Assembly: GCF_000739935.1 (NCBI RefSeq)
Contig: NZ_BBJU01000026.1
Coordinates: 1 to 64,000, forward strand
DNA: 64,000 bases
Reading direction: 5' to 3'
Source: Agrobacterium rubi TR3 = NBRC 13261
GTDB lineage: Bacteria; Pseudomonadota; Alphaproteobacteria; Rhizobiales; Rhizobiaceae
Shown piece after piece: positions 11,368 through 20,803 of this stretch. A program made the position numbers and the translations under genes. Within the stretch, counting starts at the first letter, position 1, and every line of letters starts with the position of its first letter. The notes under the pieces are model-generated. The model made no database searches and was not told the origin of the DNA. It was given only the letters and a program-made list of their open reading frames with translations.

Positions 11368-13635
11368 TCAGATAGGGATAGAATGGGCCGCGGCAAAGCG
11401 CAAAAGCAGCTGACGCGGACTTTCCACCGACTTTTGGTCGTCCAGTGCCGCTTCCAGCGCCTCAGACAGGGTCGCAACGTCAAGACCCAGCAACATGGCC
11501 TTGACCGGACCGATGGCGGTTGGCGACATGGACACCGAGCGGAAGCCGAGCCCGATCAGGGCCATGGCCGACAAGGGCTTGCTGGCCATTTCTCCGCACA
11601 ACGTCACCTTCGTGTTGTTGCGAATACCGGCGCGAACGATATCGCGCAGGATGCGCAGGAAGGGTTTGCTCAGTGTGTCGAAACGATCCGACACGCGCGC
11701 ATTGCCGCGATCCACCGCCATGGTGAACTGGAAGAGGTCGTTGGAGCCGACAGAGACGAAATCGACCTCGGCCATCAGCTCATCCAGTTGCCACATCAGC
11801 GAGGGCACTTCGAGCATGGCACCGAATTGCAGCTTGCGCGGCAGGGAGTGGCCGAATTTCGAAAGGTGCTGGACTTCCTTCTGGAAGAGTTCGCGGGCGG
11901 CACGGATTTCGGCCACTTCCGTAATCATCGGCAGCATGATGCGCAGCTCGGCACCGGATGCGGCACGCAGGAGCGCCCGCATCTGGGTGCGCATGAGGCC
12001 GGGACGGTCCAGCGACAGGCGGATGGCGCGCCAGCCGAGAGCCGGGTTTTCCTCTTCCTGACCGCGCATATAGGAGACGACCTTGTCGCCGCCGATATCG
12101 AGCGTGCGGAAGGTGACCGGCTTGCCCTTGGCGTTGCGCAGAACGCTGCGATAAAAGGCTTCCTGTTCCTCGCCCTTGGGCATGGTCGAGGCGATCATGA
12201 ATTGCAGTTCGGTGCGGAAGAGGCCGATACCATCGGCACCGGATTCTTCCAGCTGCGGCAGATCGACGAGAAGACCGGCATTCATCTTCAGATCGACGCG
12301 CACGCCATCCTTGGTGACGGGCTCGACATCGCGCAGCGCCCGGAACTGTTCCTGGCGCTTGGCGCGCAGGCGGACTTTTTCCTCATAGGCGCGCTGCAAA
12401 TCGATGACGGGGCGCAGGTGCACCTGCCCGTCATCACCATCGATGATGATCGGGTCGTTGTTTTCGGCCAGCGCGACGATACCGGCAGCCTGACCGATGA
12501 TGGGGATGCCCATCGCGCGGGCAACGATGACGACGTGGCTGGTGACGGCACCGTCTTCCAGCACCAGACCGCGCAGCTTTTCACGCGGGTAATCCAAAAG
12601 TTCGGCAGCACCCATGGCGCGGGCGAGAACAATGGCATCGGCTGGAAAATCTTCCTCCGGCGGGCGTCCGCCATAGCCGATCAGCTGGCGCAGCAGGCGG
12701 TTGGCCAGATCGTCGAAATCGTGCATCCGCTCGCGCAGATAAGGATCGGTCAGGCGCATCATGCGCGCCTTGGTGTCGCTCTGGACCTTTTCGACTGCGG
12801 CTTCCGCTGTCAGGCCGTTACGGATCGCCTCTTCCATGCGCCGCACCCAGCCCTGATCATGGGCGAACATCCGGTAGGTTTCCAAGACTTCGCGGTGCTC
12901 ACCTTCGGTGGCGACATCACGGCGATTTAGCATGTCGTCGATGGACAGGCGCAGAGAGCCGATAGCCTCGGCCAGACGCCGGATTTCAGTGTCGGCGTCT
13001 TCGTTCAACAGATTGGTGACGACGATGCGCGGATCGTGCAGCACGACATGGCCGAGGCCGAGGCCTTCGCCATAGGCATCGCCATCGATGGACACAGCCC
13101 TTGTCAGGTCCAGTTCCACGCCGGGACGGGTAATGGTTTTCAATTCACCGCTCGCTACGATTTCTGCAATGAGCATCGCGGTTGTTTCGAGTGCCTCAAC
13201 TTCATCCTCCCGGTATGTTCGGCTGGTCTTGTTCTGGACGACAAGAACGCCAAGAGTGCGACCGGATCTCAAAATCGGTACACCAAGGAAGGAATGATAA
13301 ATTTCTTCGCCAGTTTCAGGCAGATAGCGGAAAGCGGGGTGGGCCTGCGCGTCGGAAAGATTGAGCGGCTGGGCCGATGCGGCGATGGTGCCGACCAGAC
13401 CTTGCCCCATTTTCAACTGGGCAAGGTGGACTGCGTCCTTATTCAAGCCTTCGGTGGCATAAAGCTCGAGCACGCTGTCGGACCGCAGCACGTAGACGGA
13501 GCACACCTCCGCCACCATGTTACTGGCAATCTGCCGGACAATCTGGTCGAGGCGCTCCTGCGGCTCAAGATGCTCCGCCATCATTTCGCGAAGCCGCTTG
13601 AGAAGAACGCGTGGACCTGCGGAAAGGTCTCTCAT
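11368..13635 (-). CDS. ptsP: Phosphoenolpyruvate-protein phosphotransferase, nitrogen PTS enzyme I (PtsP)
   Basis: First enzyme of the nitrogen-related phosphotransferase chain: takes phosphate from PEP and passes it to NPr and then to EIIA-Ntr, a regulatory relay rather than a sugar importer. From ATG 13635 it has 755 residues. A GAF domain at about 20-165, typical of PtsP and absent from sugar enzyme I, is followed by the EI N-domain, the phosphohistidine segment with TSH at 365-367 (H367 the phosphorylated residue), and the C-terminal PEP-binding barrel. The frame is open to 13716, but the internal ATG has AGGGAG eight bases upstream and gives the normal family length. A perfect hairpin lies in its leader. 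It follows lysC, a common rhizobial order. Confidence 0.94.
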   Translation of the reverse strand: MRDLSAGPRVLLKRLREMMAEHLEPQERLDQIVRQIASNMVAEVCSVYVLRSDSVLELYATEGLNKDAVHLAQLKMGQGLVGTIAASAQPLNLSDAQAHPAFRYLPETGEEIYHSFLGVPILRSGRTLGVLVVQNKTSRTYREDEVEALETTAMLIAEIVASGELKTITRPGVELDLTRAVSIDGDAYGEGLGLGHVVLHDPRIVVTNLLNEDADTEIRRLAEAIGSLRLSIDDMLNRRDVATEGEHREVLETYRMFAHDQGWVRRMEEAIRNGLTAEAAVEKVQSDTKARMMRLTDPYLRERMHDFDDLANRLLRQLIGYGGRPPEEDFPADAIVLARAMGAAELLDYPREKLRGLVLEDGAVTSHVVIVARAMGIPIIGQAAGIVALAENNDPIIIDGDDGQVHLRPVIDLQRAYEEKVRLRAKRQEQFRALRDVEPVTKDGVRVDLKMNAGLLVDLPQLEESGADGIGLFRTELQFMIASTMPKGEEQEAFYRSVLRNAKGKPVTFRTLDIGGDKVVSYMRGQEEENPALGWRAIRLSLDRPGLMRTQMRALLRAASGAELRIMLPMITEVAEIRAARELFQKEVQHLSKFGHSLPRKLQFGAMLEVPSLMWQLDELMAEVDFVSVGSNDLFQFTMAVDRGNARVSDRFDTLSKPFLRILRDIVRAGIRNNTKVTLCGEMASKPLSAMALIGLGFRSVSMSPTAIGPVKAMLLGLDVATLSEALEAALDDQKSVESPRQLLLRFAAAHSIPI

Positions 13636-13658
13636 CGCGGTGCTCCCTGACACCTTCA

Positions 13659-13683
13659 CATGCGGGGCGAGATGACCCGCATG
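13659..13683 (-). promoter_or_regulatory. Hairpin in the ptsP leader
   Basis: CATGCGGG and CCCGCATG form a perfect 8-bp stem with a nine-base loop, 24-48 bases upstream of the ptsP start codon. No T-run follows, so it is not a standard terminator. It may modulate read-through from lysC or ptsP translation; a regulatory role is a guess. Confidence 0.4.
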
Positions 13684-13803
13684 AAAGGATCCACCAAAAC
13701 AAAGCCTGCACAGCAAGCCTGACGGCAGGGATGCGCAGTCGATGCACCGTCAACCACCCAACGTCACCAAAAGAATCGGATGACGTGTATCGACGTTACA
13801 GAA

Positions 13804-15081
13804 TCAACTCTTATCCAGACCGTAAGCAGAATGCAAAGTACGAACTGCAAGTTCCGCATAGGCGCCGTCAATAAGAATGGAAATCTTGATTTCCGAAGTC
13901 GTGATAGCCTTGATGTTGATATTTTTTTCAGCAAGTGCCTTGAACGCACTTGCGGCAACACCGGCGTGGCTGCGCATGCCGATGCCGATGACCGACACCT
14001 TGGCAAGGCCGGTCTCGTTCTGCACGACATCAAAGCCGATCTGCGCCTTGTTGTCTTCCAGAACCTTGATGGCTTTCGGCATATCGCCCGACGGCACCGT
14101 GAACGTCATGTCGGTGCGCGAACCATCTTCCGAGATGTTCTGCACAATCATGTCGACATTGATATGGGATTCTGCGAGCGGCCCGAAGATGGCGGCAGAC
14201 ACACCCGGCCGGTCCGACAGGCGGCGCAGCGAAATCTGTGCTTCATCCTTGGCATAGGCGATGCCGGTTACGACTTCCTGTTCCACGATTTCTTCCTCGT
14301 CACAAATCAAAGTACCGGGCGGATTGATAAGGTCACCCATGCCCGGCGCATCGGGATCCTCGAAACTGGAGCGCACGAAGGTTCGAACCTTGTGCACCAT
14401 AGCAAGCTCGACCGAGCGAACCTGCAAAACTTTTGCACCGAGAGATGCCATTTCGAGCATTTCCTCGAAGGCGACCTTCTTCAGGCGACGTGCCTTTGGC
14501 ACGATGCGCGGGTCCGTGGTGTAGACGCCATCGACATCGGTATAGATATCGCAGCGATCAGCTTTCACGGCAGCGGCGATGGCAACGGCAGACGTATCGG
14601 AGCCGCCACGACCGAGGGTCGCGATGCGGTTATCCGGGCCCAAACCCTGGAAACCGGCAACGACGGCGACCTGTCCCTCGCCCATGCGGCGAACGATATC
14701 GGAACCATCGATTTCCAGAATGCGGGCAGCGCCATGGGCGTTATCGGTGCGAATGGGGATCTGCCAGCCCTGCCAGGAACGGGCGTTCACACCCATGGAC
14801 TGCAAGGCGATGGCCAGAAGGCCCGATGTGACCTGTTCGCCAGACGCGACGATCGCATCATATTCGCGCGCATCGTAAAAGGATGTTTCCTTCGAACCGG
14901 CCACCTTGGGCGTGTTCTGGACCCAGTCCACCAGCTCGTTGGTCTTGCCGGACATGGCGGACACGACAACGGCCACTTCATGGCCAGCATCCACCTCACG
15001 TTTCACATGCCGGGCGACATTATGAATTCGTTCTAGATTTGCGACGGATGTACCGCCGAATTTCATGACAATGCGAGCCAT
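13804..15081 (-). CDS. lysC: Aspartate kinase
   Basis: Phosphorylates L-aspartate, the first step toward lysine, threonine, methionine and diaminopimelate. 425 residues from ATG 15081, where the protein begins MARIVMKFGGTSVAN with the family's KFGGTS substrate loop. The kinase domain fills about 1-245 (GGSDTSAVA in its second half) and is followed by two ACT domains (about 265-420) that in this family bind lysine or threonine for feedback control. An upstream ATG at 15135 is in frame but would add residues ahead of the conserved first strand. ptsP follows after a 168-bp gap. Confidence 0.96.
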   Translation of the reverse strand: MARIVMKFGGTSVANLERIHNVARHVKREVDAGHEVAVVVSAMSGKTNELVDWVQNTPKVAGSKETSFYDAREYDAIVASGEQVTSGLLAIALQSMGVNARSWQGWQIPIRTDNAHGAARILEIDGSDIVRRMGEGQVAVVAGFQGLGPDNRIATLGRGGSDTSAVAIAAAVKADRCDIYTDVDGVYTTDPRIVPKARRLKKVAFEEMLEMASLGAKVLQVRSVELAMVHKVRTFVRSSFEDPDAPGMGDLINPPGTLICDEEEIVEQEVVTGIAYAKDEAQISLRRLSDRPGVSAAIFGPLAESHINVDMIVQNISEDGSRTDMTFTVPSGDMPKAIKVLEDNKAQIGFDVVQNETGLAKVSVIGIGMRSHAGVAASAFKALAEKNINIKAITTSEIKISILIDGAYAELAVRTLHSAYGLDKS

Positions 15082-15436
15082 AGTTTGACCAGTACCATCC
15101 CATTTTGCCGCCTGATACGACGGACAAGAGCACAACCCAGTCGGCCCCTCGTTAAAAAAGGCCTCAAGTTGCGGGTCTCATAGCGAAAAGGCATGGGCCA
15201 CGCAATGCCGTTTATGGACTGCGCGGTACGCCTTTTACGGCAGGCTGGACCTCACGAAGGGCGTTTCGATGCCACGAGCGTACCGCTTTGGTCTGTACAA
15301 ACGCCGCTATTCACAGTATGAGCGCGTCAATTCAACTGGCTGAATGGCCGAAATGGCCCGTATCGGCTGCTTTATGACCCTTATGATCTAATGGTTTTTA
15401 GCGGATGCAGGCAGCCCAATATCCGAAAGACGGTAG
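15082..15436. other. Divergent intergenic region between lysC and the DEAD-box helicase
   Basis: Must hold outward promoters for both genes. A small hairpin (GGCAT 15190-15194 with ATGCC 15205-15209) followed on the minus strand by TTTTC lies about 110 bases upstream of lysC and could be a weak attenuator. No lysine riboswitch or other known element is apparent. Confidence 0.35.
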
Positions 15437-17284
15437 ATGACAGAAACCCAGGGTATCGCCCCGGCGATTGCACAGGCGTTGGAAAAACGCGGCTACAAAG
15501 ATTTGACCCCTGTTCAGAAGGCAATGCTTGCCCCTGAGCTGGACGGACAGGACGCGCTGGTTTCCGCCCAGACCGGCTCTGGCAAGACCGTCGCCTTCGG
15601 GATGGCTATTGCGCCGACGTTGTTGCAGAAGAATGGCCGCTTCGCTCAGGCCGGTGCGCCGCTTGGCATAGCAATCGCCCCGACCCGCGAACTGGCCATG
15701 CAGGTGATGCGCGAGCTGGAATGGCTTTATGAATTTACGGGCGTTTCCATTGCGTCCTGCGTTGGCGGCATGGACATCCGTGCCGAGCGCCGTGCGCTGG
15801 AGCGCGGTGCCCATATCATCGTCGGTACGCCGGGTCGCCTTTGCGATCACATCAAGCGCAAGGCGCTGGACCTCTCGTCCATTCGCGCCGTGGTGCTGGA
15901 TGAGGCCGACGAAATGCTCGACCTCGGTTTCCGCGAAGATCTGGAATTCATTCTCGAGGAATCACCATCCGACCGCCGCACACTGATGTTTTCGGCAACG
16001 GTTTCGCGCAGCATCGCCAAGCTTGCAGAGAGCTACCAGAAGAACGCCGTGCGCGTTGCGACGACATCCGAGCAGAAGCAGCACGTCGATATCGAATATC
16101 GCGCCATGGTGGTTTCGCCATCCGACCGCGAAAACGCGATTATCAATGCGTTGCGTTTCTATGAAGCCCGCAATGCCATCGTGTTCTGCTCCACCCGTGC
16201 AGCCGTCAACCATCTGACAGCGCGCCTGAACAATCGCGGTTTCTCCGTTGTGGCCCTGTCTGGTGAATTGAGCCAGAACGAACGTACACATGCGCTTCAG
16301 GCCATGCGTGACGGTCGTGCCCGCGTTTGCGTGGCAACCGACGTTGCAGCACGCGGTATCGATCTGCCAGGTCTCGAGCTCGTCATTCACGCTGACCTGC
16401 CGACCAACTCGGACACGCTTCTTCATCGCTCGGGCCGTACGGGCCGCGCCGGACAGAAGGGCATCAGCGCGATTATCGTGCCAATGAGCCAGCGTCGCAA
16501 GGCCGAGCGCCTGTTGGAAGGTGCCAAGGTCAGCCCCGCCTGGGTTCGCCCACCGTCTGCCGAAGAAATCACCCAGCGGGATGGCGAACGCCTGCTGGCC
16601 GATGCTTCGCTGACGGAAAACGTCAATGATGACGAGCGCGATTTTGTTGCCAAGCTTCTCGAACAGCACGGTGCCGAAAAGGTCGCAGCTGCTTTCGTGC
16701 GTCTCTACCATGCGGGTCGGTCCGCACCGGAGGACATTGCCGAGGTTTCGATTGATGGCGCCCGCAAGCCGCGTCGCGACGGTTTCGAAACCGTTGAAAA
16801 CAACGAGCCACGCCGGGATCGTTCAGACTTTTCCGATAGCGGTTGGTTCACGCTCTCCGTTGGTCGCAAGCAGAATGCCGAGCCACGCTGGCTGATCCCC
16901 ATGCTGTGCCGCTTCGGCAAGCTGACGCGTCAGGATATCGGCGCGATCCGCATGCAGCAGACGGAAACCTATGTGGAGCTGGCCGCCGATGCTGTGGACC
17001 GTTTCACCTCCGCGCTTGGCAAGGACATGATGCTGGAAAAGGGCATCCGCGTCAAAGCCATGGAAGGCAAGCCGGACATGACCGGCGGCAACCGCGAAGA
17101 CACGCGCCCTGCAAAGGCACAGCGGAAATTCGCCGCCAAGCCTGCAGCCGGTGGCGAACGCCGCACGGAAGACAAGCCCTGGAAAAAGAAGCCCGCCCCT
17201 GCCGGTGACAGACCGGCGCAGTTCGATGGCAAAAAAGACAAGCCCTTCGAAAAGCGCGCGCCTAAGAAAAAAGATCGCACCTAA
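15437..17284 (+). CDS. DEAD-box ATP-dependent RNA helicase with DbpA-type RNA-binding domain
   Basis: Unwinds or remodels RNA, probably during ribosome assembly or cold adaptation. 615 residues. Helicase core motifs in order: the Q-motif region LTPVQKAML, Walker A AQTGSGKT at 44-51, PTRELAMQV, TPGRL, the DEAD box in DEADEMLDLGF near 155, SAT, and HRSGRTGRAG. After the second RecA domain comes a DbpA/CsdA RNA-binding domain (about 470-545, WFTLSVGRKQN to RIKAM-type end). A Lys/Pro/Ala-rich disordered tail (about 550-615) is typical of helicases that grip structured RNA. DeaD/CsdA-like is the closest description. A strong terminator follows immediately. Confidence 0.94.
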   Translation: MTETQGIAPAIAQALEKRGYKDLTPVQKAMLAPELDGQDALVSAQTGSGKTVAFGMAIAPTLLQKNGRFAQAGAPLGIAIAPTRELAMQVMRELEWLYEFTGVSIASCVGGMDIRAERRALERGAHIIVGTPGRLCDHIKRKALDLSSIRAVVLDEADEMLDLGFREDLEFILEESPSDRRTLMFSATVSRSIAKLAESYQKNAVRVATTSEQKQHVDIEYRAMVVSPSDRENAIINALRFYEARNAIVFCSTRAAVNHLTARLNNRGFSVVALSGELSQNERTHALQAMRDGRARVCVATDVAARGIDLPGLELVIHADLPTNSDTLLHRSGRTGRAGQKGISAIIVPMSQRRKAERLLEGAKVSPAWVRPPSAEEITQRDGERLLADASLTENVNDDERDFVAKLLEQHGAEKVAAAFVRLYHAGRSAPEDIAEVSIDGARKPRRDGFETVENNEPRRDRSDFSDSGWFTLSVGRKQNAEPRWLIPMLCRFGKLTRQDIGAIRMQQTETYVELAADAVDRFTSALGKDMMLEKGIRVKAMEGKPDMTGGNREDTRPAKAQRKFAAKPAAGGERRTEDKPWKKKPAPAGDRPAQFDGKKDKPFEKRAPKKKDRT

Positions 17285-17285
17285 C

Positions 17286-17320
17286 AAAAACCCGGCGGAG
17301 ATGATCCGCCGGGTTTTTTC
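17286..17320 (+). terminator. Rho-independent terminator of the DEAD-box helicase gene
   Basis: AAACCCGGCGGA pairs with TCCGCCGGGTTT around a short loop, then runs into a T tract on the plus strand, directly after the helicase stop codon. Confidence 0.92.
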
Positions 17321-17371
17321 GTTTTTTGGTCAAGCTGTATCGCCAGGCTCAGATCGCCCGACGTTCATCGC

Positions 17372-18211
17372 TTATTGGCCATCTGACGGCAGAATGCGTC
17401 GCACATCGACGTCCGGCTGGCGACCTGCATTATCGTCCTCACGCAGCTTCTGCCACTCACGTGCAGCGGCGCGCCCACTGTTCTGATCATTCTGGCCGCG
17501 CTGTGGCTGCTGGTTGACCTCGCGGTTGCGATCTCCGTTGCCATCACGATTGCGGTCGCGCTCGGCATTGCGATCCCGATCGCCGCCGCGATTGTCATTA
17601 TCCCAACGCTGGCGGTCGCCATCACGATCGCGCATGGGTGGGCGCTGACGGTCGTTCTGGTTCCAGTCGCCGTGGCGCTGTTCCCAACGACCATCGTTCG
17701 GACCCCGGTCACGGCGGTCATCACGGCCACGATCGTCGCGCCAATCGTCACGCGGACGTGGGCGGTTGAAATCACCGCGTGGTGGCGGTGCGTTCCAGTA
17801 ACCGCCGGATGGACGGCGCCAGCGATCACGCTCGCGGTAGAAATCGCGGTCGCGGTAGTTCTGGTCCCAATAGCGTCCAGCCTCGAACGTGATGATGGGA
17901 ACGCCGAGGTCACGGTAATAGCGCGGCTCTACATAGACGCGGTTCTGACGGTAGACGGCCTGAACATAACGGCCGGCAACCCAGCCACGACCATAGCTGA
18001 ACGATACGTCGCACCACGGCGTATCCGACAGGCAGCCATGGATGGTCAGCGGCGCGCCGTTGGGAATGACCACGACGGCGGGATAGGCGGTGCTGGGACC
18101 GGAGCGCATATTGACGTTTGCGGTGGAAAAACCTTGTGTCGCCGCTTCGGCGAGCGCCGGGGCGGCGACAAGCGCAAGCAGCGCTAAGGCACCAAACAGT
18201 TTCTTCTTCAC
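17372..18211 (-). CDS. Secreted SH3-domain protein with an Arg/Asp-rich tail
   Basis: 279 residues from a GTG start with GGGAGAA upstream. A signal peptide (KKKLFGALALLALVAAPALA, about 1-24) is followed by a bacterial SH3 domain (about 28-90: NVNMRSGPSTAYPAVVVIP, then CDVSFSYGRGWVAGRYV), a fold often used to bind peptidoglycan or peptides. A conserved-looking YYRDLGVPIITFEAG segment follows, where many rhizobial homologues end. Here the protein continues for about 150 residues of Arg/Asp/Asn-rich low-complexity sequence. Periplasmic location is predicted and function is unknown. The gene faces the helicase terminator and is divergent from ubiG. Confidence 0.82.
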   Translation of the reverse strand: MKKKLFGALALLALVAAPALAEAATQGFSTANVNMRSGPSTAYPAVVVIPNGAPLTIHGCLSDTPWCDVSFSYGRGWVAGRYVQAVYRQNRVYVEPRYYRDLGVPIITFEAGRYWDQNYRDRDFYRERDRWRRPSGGYWNAPPPRGDFNRPRPRDDWRDDRGRDDRRDRGPNDGRWEQRHGDWNQNDRQRPPMRDRDGDRQRWDNDNRGGDRDRNAERDRNRDGNGDRNREVNQQPQRGQNDQNSGRAAAREWQKLREDDNAGRQPDVDVRRILPSDGQ

Positions 18212-18418
18212 GTTTATTCTCCCTCAAGCAAAGGCTTGGTCACCGATATCGGCATTTAACTCTTTGAAAATACGCGCACGATGATGAACGCAGCATGAAA
18301 CGAGATTCCCACGATATCGGTTCCTTCACGTAGCCACCGGCGCCACGGGCGAGCGGGCCCCTTGACTTCGCGGGTCAAGCATCCGACTTCAGGGGCAGGA
18401 TATGAAGGAGCAAGACCC

Positions 18419-19165
18419 ATGAGCGAAGCCGCAAAGACGACCGTCGACCAGAGCGAAGTGGACCGGTTTTCCGCCATGGCTGCGGAATGGTGGAGCCCGA
18501 CGGGTAAGTTCCGGCCTTTGCACAAGTTCAACCCGGTGCGGCTGGACTATATTCGCAACCGCGCCTGCGAAAATTTCGGCCGCGACGTGAAGGCGCATCG
18601 CCCGCTTGAAGGCCTGCGCGTGCTCGACATCGGCTGTGGCGGCGGGCTTTTGTCCGAACCCATGGCGCGCATGGGTGCGGATGTGGTGGGCGCCGATCCT
18701 TCCGAAAAGAACATCGGCATCGCCTCCACGCATGCGCGGGAAAACAATGTCAGTGTCGATTACCGCGCCGTGACGGCAGAGCAGCTTTTCGAAGCGGGCG
18801 AGACCTTCGACATCATCCTCAACATGGAAGTGGTGGAGCATGTGGCCGATGTCGATCTGTTCGTCGGCACCTGCGCCAAGATGGTGCGCCCCGGCGGCCT
18901 GATGTTTGCCGCCACCATCAATCGCACGCTCAAAGCGCGTGCGCTGGCAATCTTTGCCGCCGAAAACGTGCTGCGCTGGCTGCCGCGCGGTACGCACCAA
19001 TATGAAAAGCTGGTGCGCCCGGACGAACTGGAAACGCCAATCGTTGCCAACGGCATGCACATTATCCACCGCACCGGCGTATTCTACAACGTGTTACAGG
19101 ACCGATGGAACCTGTCGCCGGATATGGACGTGAACTACATGGTGCTGGCGAAACGTCCGGCCTGA
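18419..19165 (+). CDS. ubiG: Bifunctional 2-polyprenyl-6-hydroxyphenol methylase / demethylubiquinol O-methyltransferase
   Basis: Catalyses both O-methylation steps of ubiquinone synthesis using S-adenosylmethionine. 248 residues from ATG 18419, preceded by AAGGAG seven bases upstream; the earlier in-frame start at 18362 lacks one. The UbiG-typical entry [19 protein letters not shown] leads into the SAM-binding loop [13 protein letters not shown], then NMEVVEHV and the terminal [12 protein letters not shown] segment characteristic of UbiG. It converges with the DUF1178 gene, leaving four bases between the stop codons. Confidence 0.96.
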   Translation: MSEAAKTTVDQSEVDRFSAMAAEWWSPTGKFRPLHKFNPVRLDYIRNRACENFGRDVKAHRPLEGLRVLDIGCGGGLLSEPMARMGADVVGADPSEKNIGIASTHARENNVSVDYRAVTAEQLFEAGETFDIILNMEVVEHVADVDLFVGTCAKMVRPGGLMFAATINRTLKARALAIFAAENVLRWLPRGTHQYEKLVRPDELETPIVANGMHIIHRTGVFYNVLQDRWNLSPDMDVNYMVLAKRPA

Positions 19166-19169
19166 CGCG

Positions 19170-19598
19170 TCAATTCACATCATCGGGCAGAACGGGGAGT
19201 GGCGCGACGGCGATGCCCTCCTCGATCAGCGCCTTGGCTTCCTGAGGAGATGCCTGGCCGATGATGCCGCGCTCTTCCGTCTCGCCATAGTGGATCTTGC
19301 GCGCTTCCTCGAAAAATTTATCGCCGACATCGTCCGCATTGGCGCGAATGCTAGCGAGCGTTTCCTTGATTTTCGCGAAGGCCTGTTTCTGCGCCGCATC
19401 CATGGCGAGCGTGCGCGTGGCTTCGCGTTCGCGTGCGGTGGAAACGGATGGTGCCATCAGCATCTTGCCGACGTTGGGTGAACCGCAGACCGGGCAGGTG
19501 ATCAATCCGCGCTCGAGCTGCGCATCGAAATCGGCGCTGCCGGAAAACCAGCCCTCGAATTCATGGGCTTTTTCGCAATTGAGCGCGTAGCGGATCAC
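19170..19598 (-). CDS. DUF1178 family protein with a zinc-ribbon-like N-terminus
   Basis: 142 residues. It begins MIRYALNCEKAHEFEGWF, the family signature, with cysteines in LNCEKAH and CPVCGSP that together look like a small zinc ribbon. The rest is mostly helical and charged. The family is common in proteobacteria and has no assigned biochemical role that I know of. The GTG start overlaps the stop of the nitrilase gene by four bases (GTGA), so it is the last gene of a comF-grxC-nitrilase-DUF1178 run and likely coupled to the nitrilase. Confidence 0.9.
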   Translation of the reverse strand: MIRYALNCEKAHEFEGWFSGSADFDAQLERGLITCPVCGSPNVGKMLMAPSVSTAREREATRTLAMDAAQKQAFAKIKETLASIRANADDVGDKFFEEARKIHYGETEERGIIGQASPQEAKALIEEGIAVAPLPVLPDDVN

Positions 19599-20455
19599 TG
19601 CGAGGGCACCCCGAGAACGACGGTGTTTTTGACCGTGTCCATATGGAACTCGCGGGCATTCTTGAGGTTGGGGATTTTGCCGCGCGCGCCTGTGACGGCG
19701 GCTGGATCGATATCGGCAAGCACGATCTGCTCGCCCTCCCCGCCTGCACTTGCCAGCACATTGCCCCAGGGATCGATGATCATGGAATGACCGTAGGTTT
19801 CGCGGCCGTCCTCATGCGTGCCGCCTTGGGCGGCGGCAATGACGAAGGCACCGTTTTCGATGGCGCGCGCCCGCAACAGGATTTCCCAATGGGCCTCGCC
19901 GGTCTGCTTGGTGAAGGCGGCGGGGACGGTGAGAACCTCGGCACCGGCCATGGCTTCTGCGCGGAACAGCGCAGGAAAACGGACATCGTAGCAGATGGCA
20001 AAGCCGAATTTAGCGAGCGGCAGGTCTGCGACGCGCGCTTGCGTGCCGGGCTCGTAGGCGGAGCTTTCGCGCCAGCTTTCGCCATTGTCGAGATCGACAT
20101 CGAACATATGGATCTTGTCATAGGTGCAGATGCGCTCGCCATCAGGGGCAAACAGGAAGCCGCGATTGGCGATCTTGCCATCGGTGCGGGCAATGGCCGT
20201 GGAGCCGACATGGACGTAGATGCCGAGTTCACGCGCAAGCTTGCCCGCCGTCAGGACGACGATGTCGCCCTTCTCGTCTTTGAGCCAGGCACGCAGGGCA
20301 TCGCGATCCTTCTGGATCGCACCGGTCATCTCCGGTGTCTGCACATAGACCGCGCCCTGCTGTGCCGCATCACGAATAAGGCGTTCCATATTTTCGGCAT
20401 TGGTCTTGGGGTCTACGCCCGAGCACATCTGGATTGCGGCTGCCTTGAAGCTCAT
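19595..20455 (-). CDS. Carbon-nitrogen hydrolase (nitrilase superfamily, Nit1/Nit2 type)
   Basis: Hydrolyses a small amide through the Glu-Lys-Cys triad, visible here as E42 (TPEMTG), K114 (YDKIHMFDVD) and C155 (FAICYDVRFP). The KIHMFDVDLDNGESWRES stretch resembles the deaminated-glutathione amidase / omega-amidase branch, so metabolite repair of deaminated glutathione or alpha-ketoglutaramate is a reasonable guess. The glutaredoxin gene next door makes a glutathione link attractive but does not prove it. 286 residues, normal length. AGGGA lies upstream of the ATG. Confidence 0.9.
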   Translation of the reverse strand: MSFKAAAIQMCSGVDPKTNAENMERLIRDAAQQGAVYVQTPEMTGAIQKDRDALRAWLKDEKGDIVVLTAGKLARELGIYVHVGSTAIARTDGKIANRGFLFAPDGERICTYDKIHMFDVDLDNGESWRESSAYEPGTQARVADLPLAKFGFAICYDVRFPALFRAEAMAGAEVLTVPAAFTKQTGEAHWEILLRARAIENGAFVIAAAQGGTHEDGRETYGHSMIIDPWGNVLASAGGEGEQIVLADIDPAAVTGARGKIPNLKNAREFHMDTVKNTVVLGVPSQ

Positions 20456-20502
20456 TTCGTCTTGTCCCTATCTCGTCTTTGTCTTCAAACGTCGTCGCGG
20501 TC

Positions 20503-20757
20503 TCAAGCGGCCAGAAGCGGGTCCAGCTTGCCATCGCGGTCGAGCGCGTGGAGGTCATCGCAGCCGCCGACATGGTTTTCGCCGATGAAGATTTGCGGAA
20601 AGGTATTGCGGCCGGATTTGTCGATCATCTCCTGACGATAGTCTGGATTTGTGGTCGCATTGTATTCGGTGAAATCCACGCCCTTGCTGTCCAGAAGGGA
20701 CTTGGCGCGGGCGCAAAAGCCGCAGAAATCGCGTGTGTAGATCGTGACGGATGCCAT
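20503..20757 (-). CDS. grxC: Glutaredoxin 3
   Basis: Small thiol-disulfide oxidoreductase that uses glutathione to reduce protein disulfides. 84 residues from ATG 20757; a TTG nine bases upstream is less likely. The thioredoxin fold is complete: VTIYTRDFC, then the GSH-binding TFPQIFIGENHVGGCDDL. The active site is C11-G-F-C14 rather than the usual CPYC, which should change its redox potential. It lies between the ComF-like gene (46 bp upstream) and the nitrilase gene (47 bp downstream) on the same strand. Confidence 0.94.
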   Translation of the reverse strand: MASVTIYTRDFCGFCARAKSLLDSKGVDFTEYNATTNPDYRQEMIDKSGRNTFPQIFIGENHVGGCDDLHALDRDGKLDPLLAA

Positions 20758-20803
20758 TGTTCTCAAACCCTTGCCATATCGAGGAAATCAAATTCGTGAG
20801 GTG

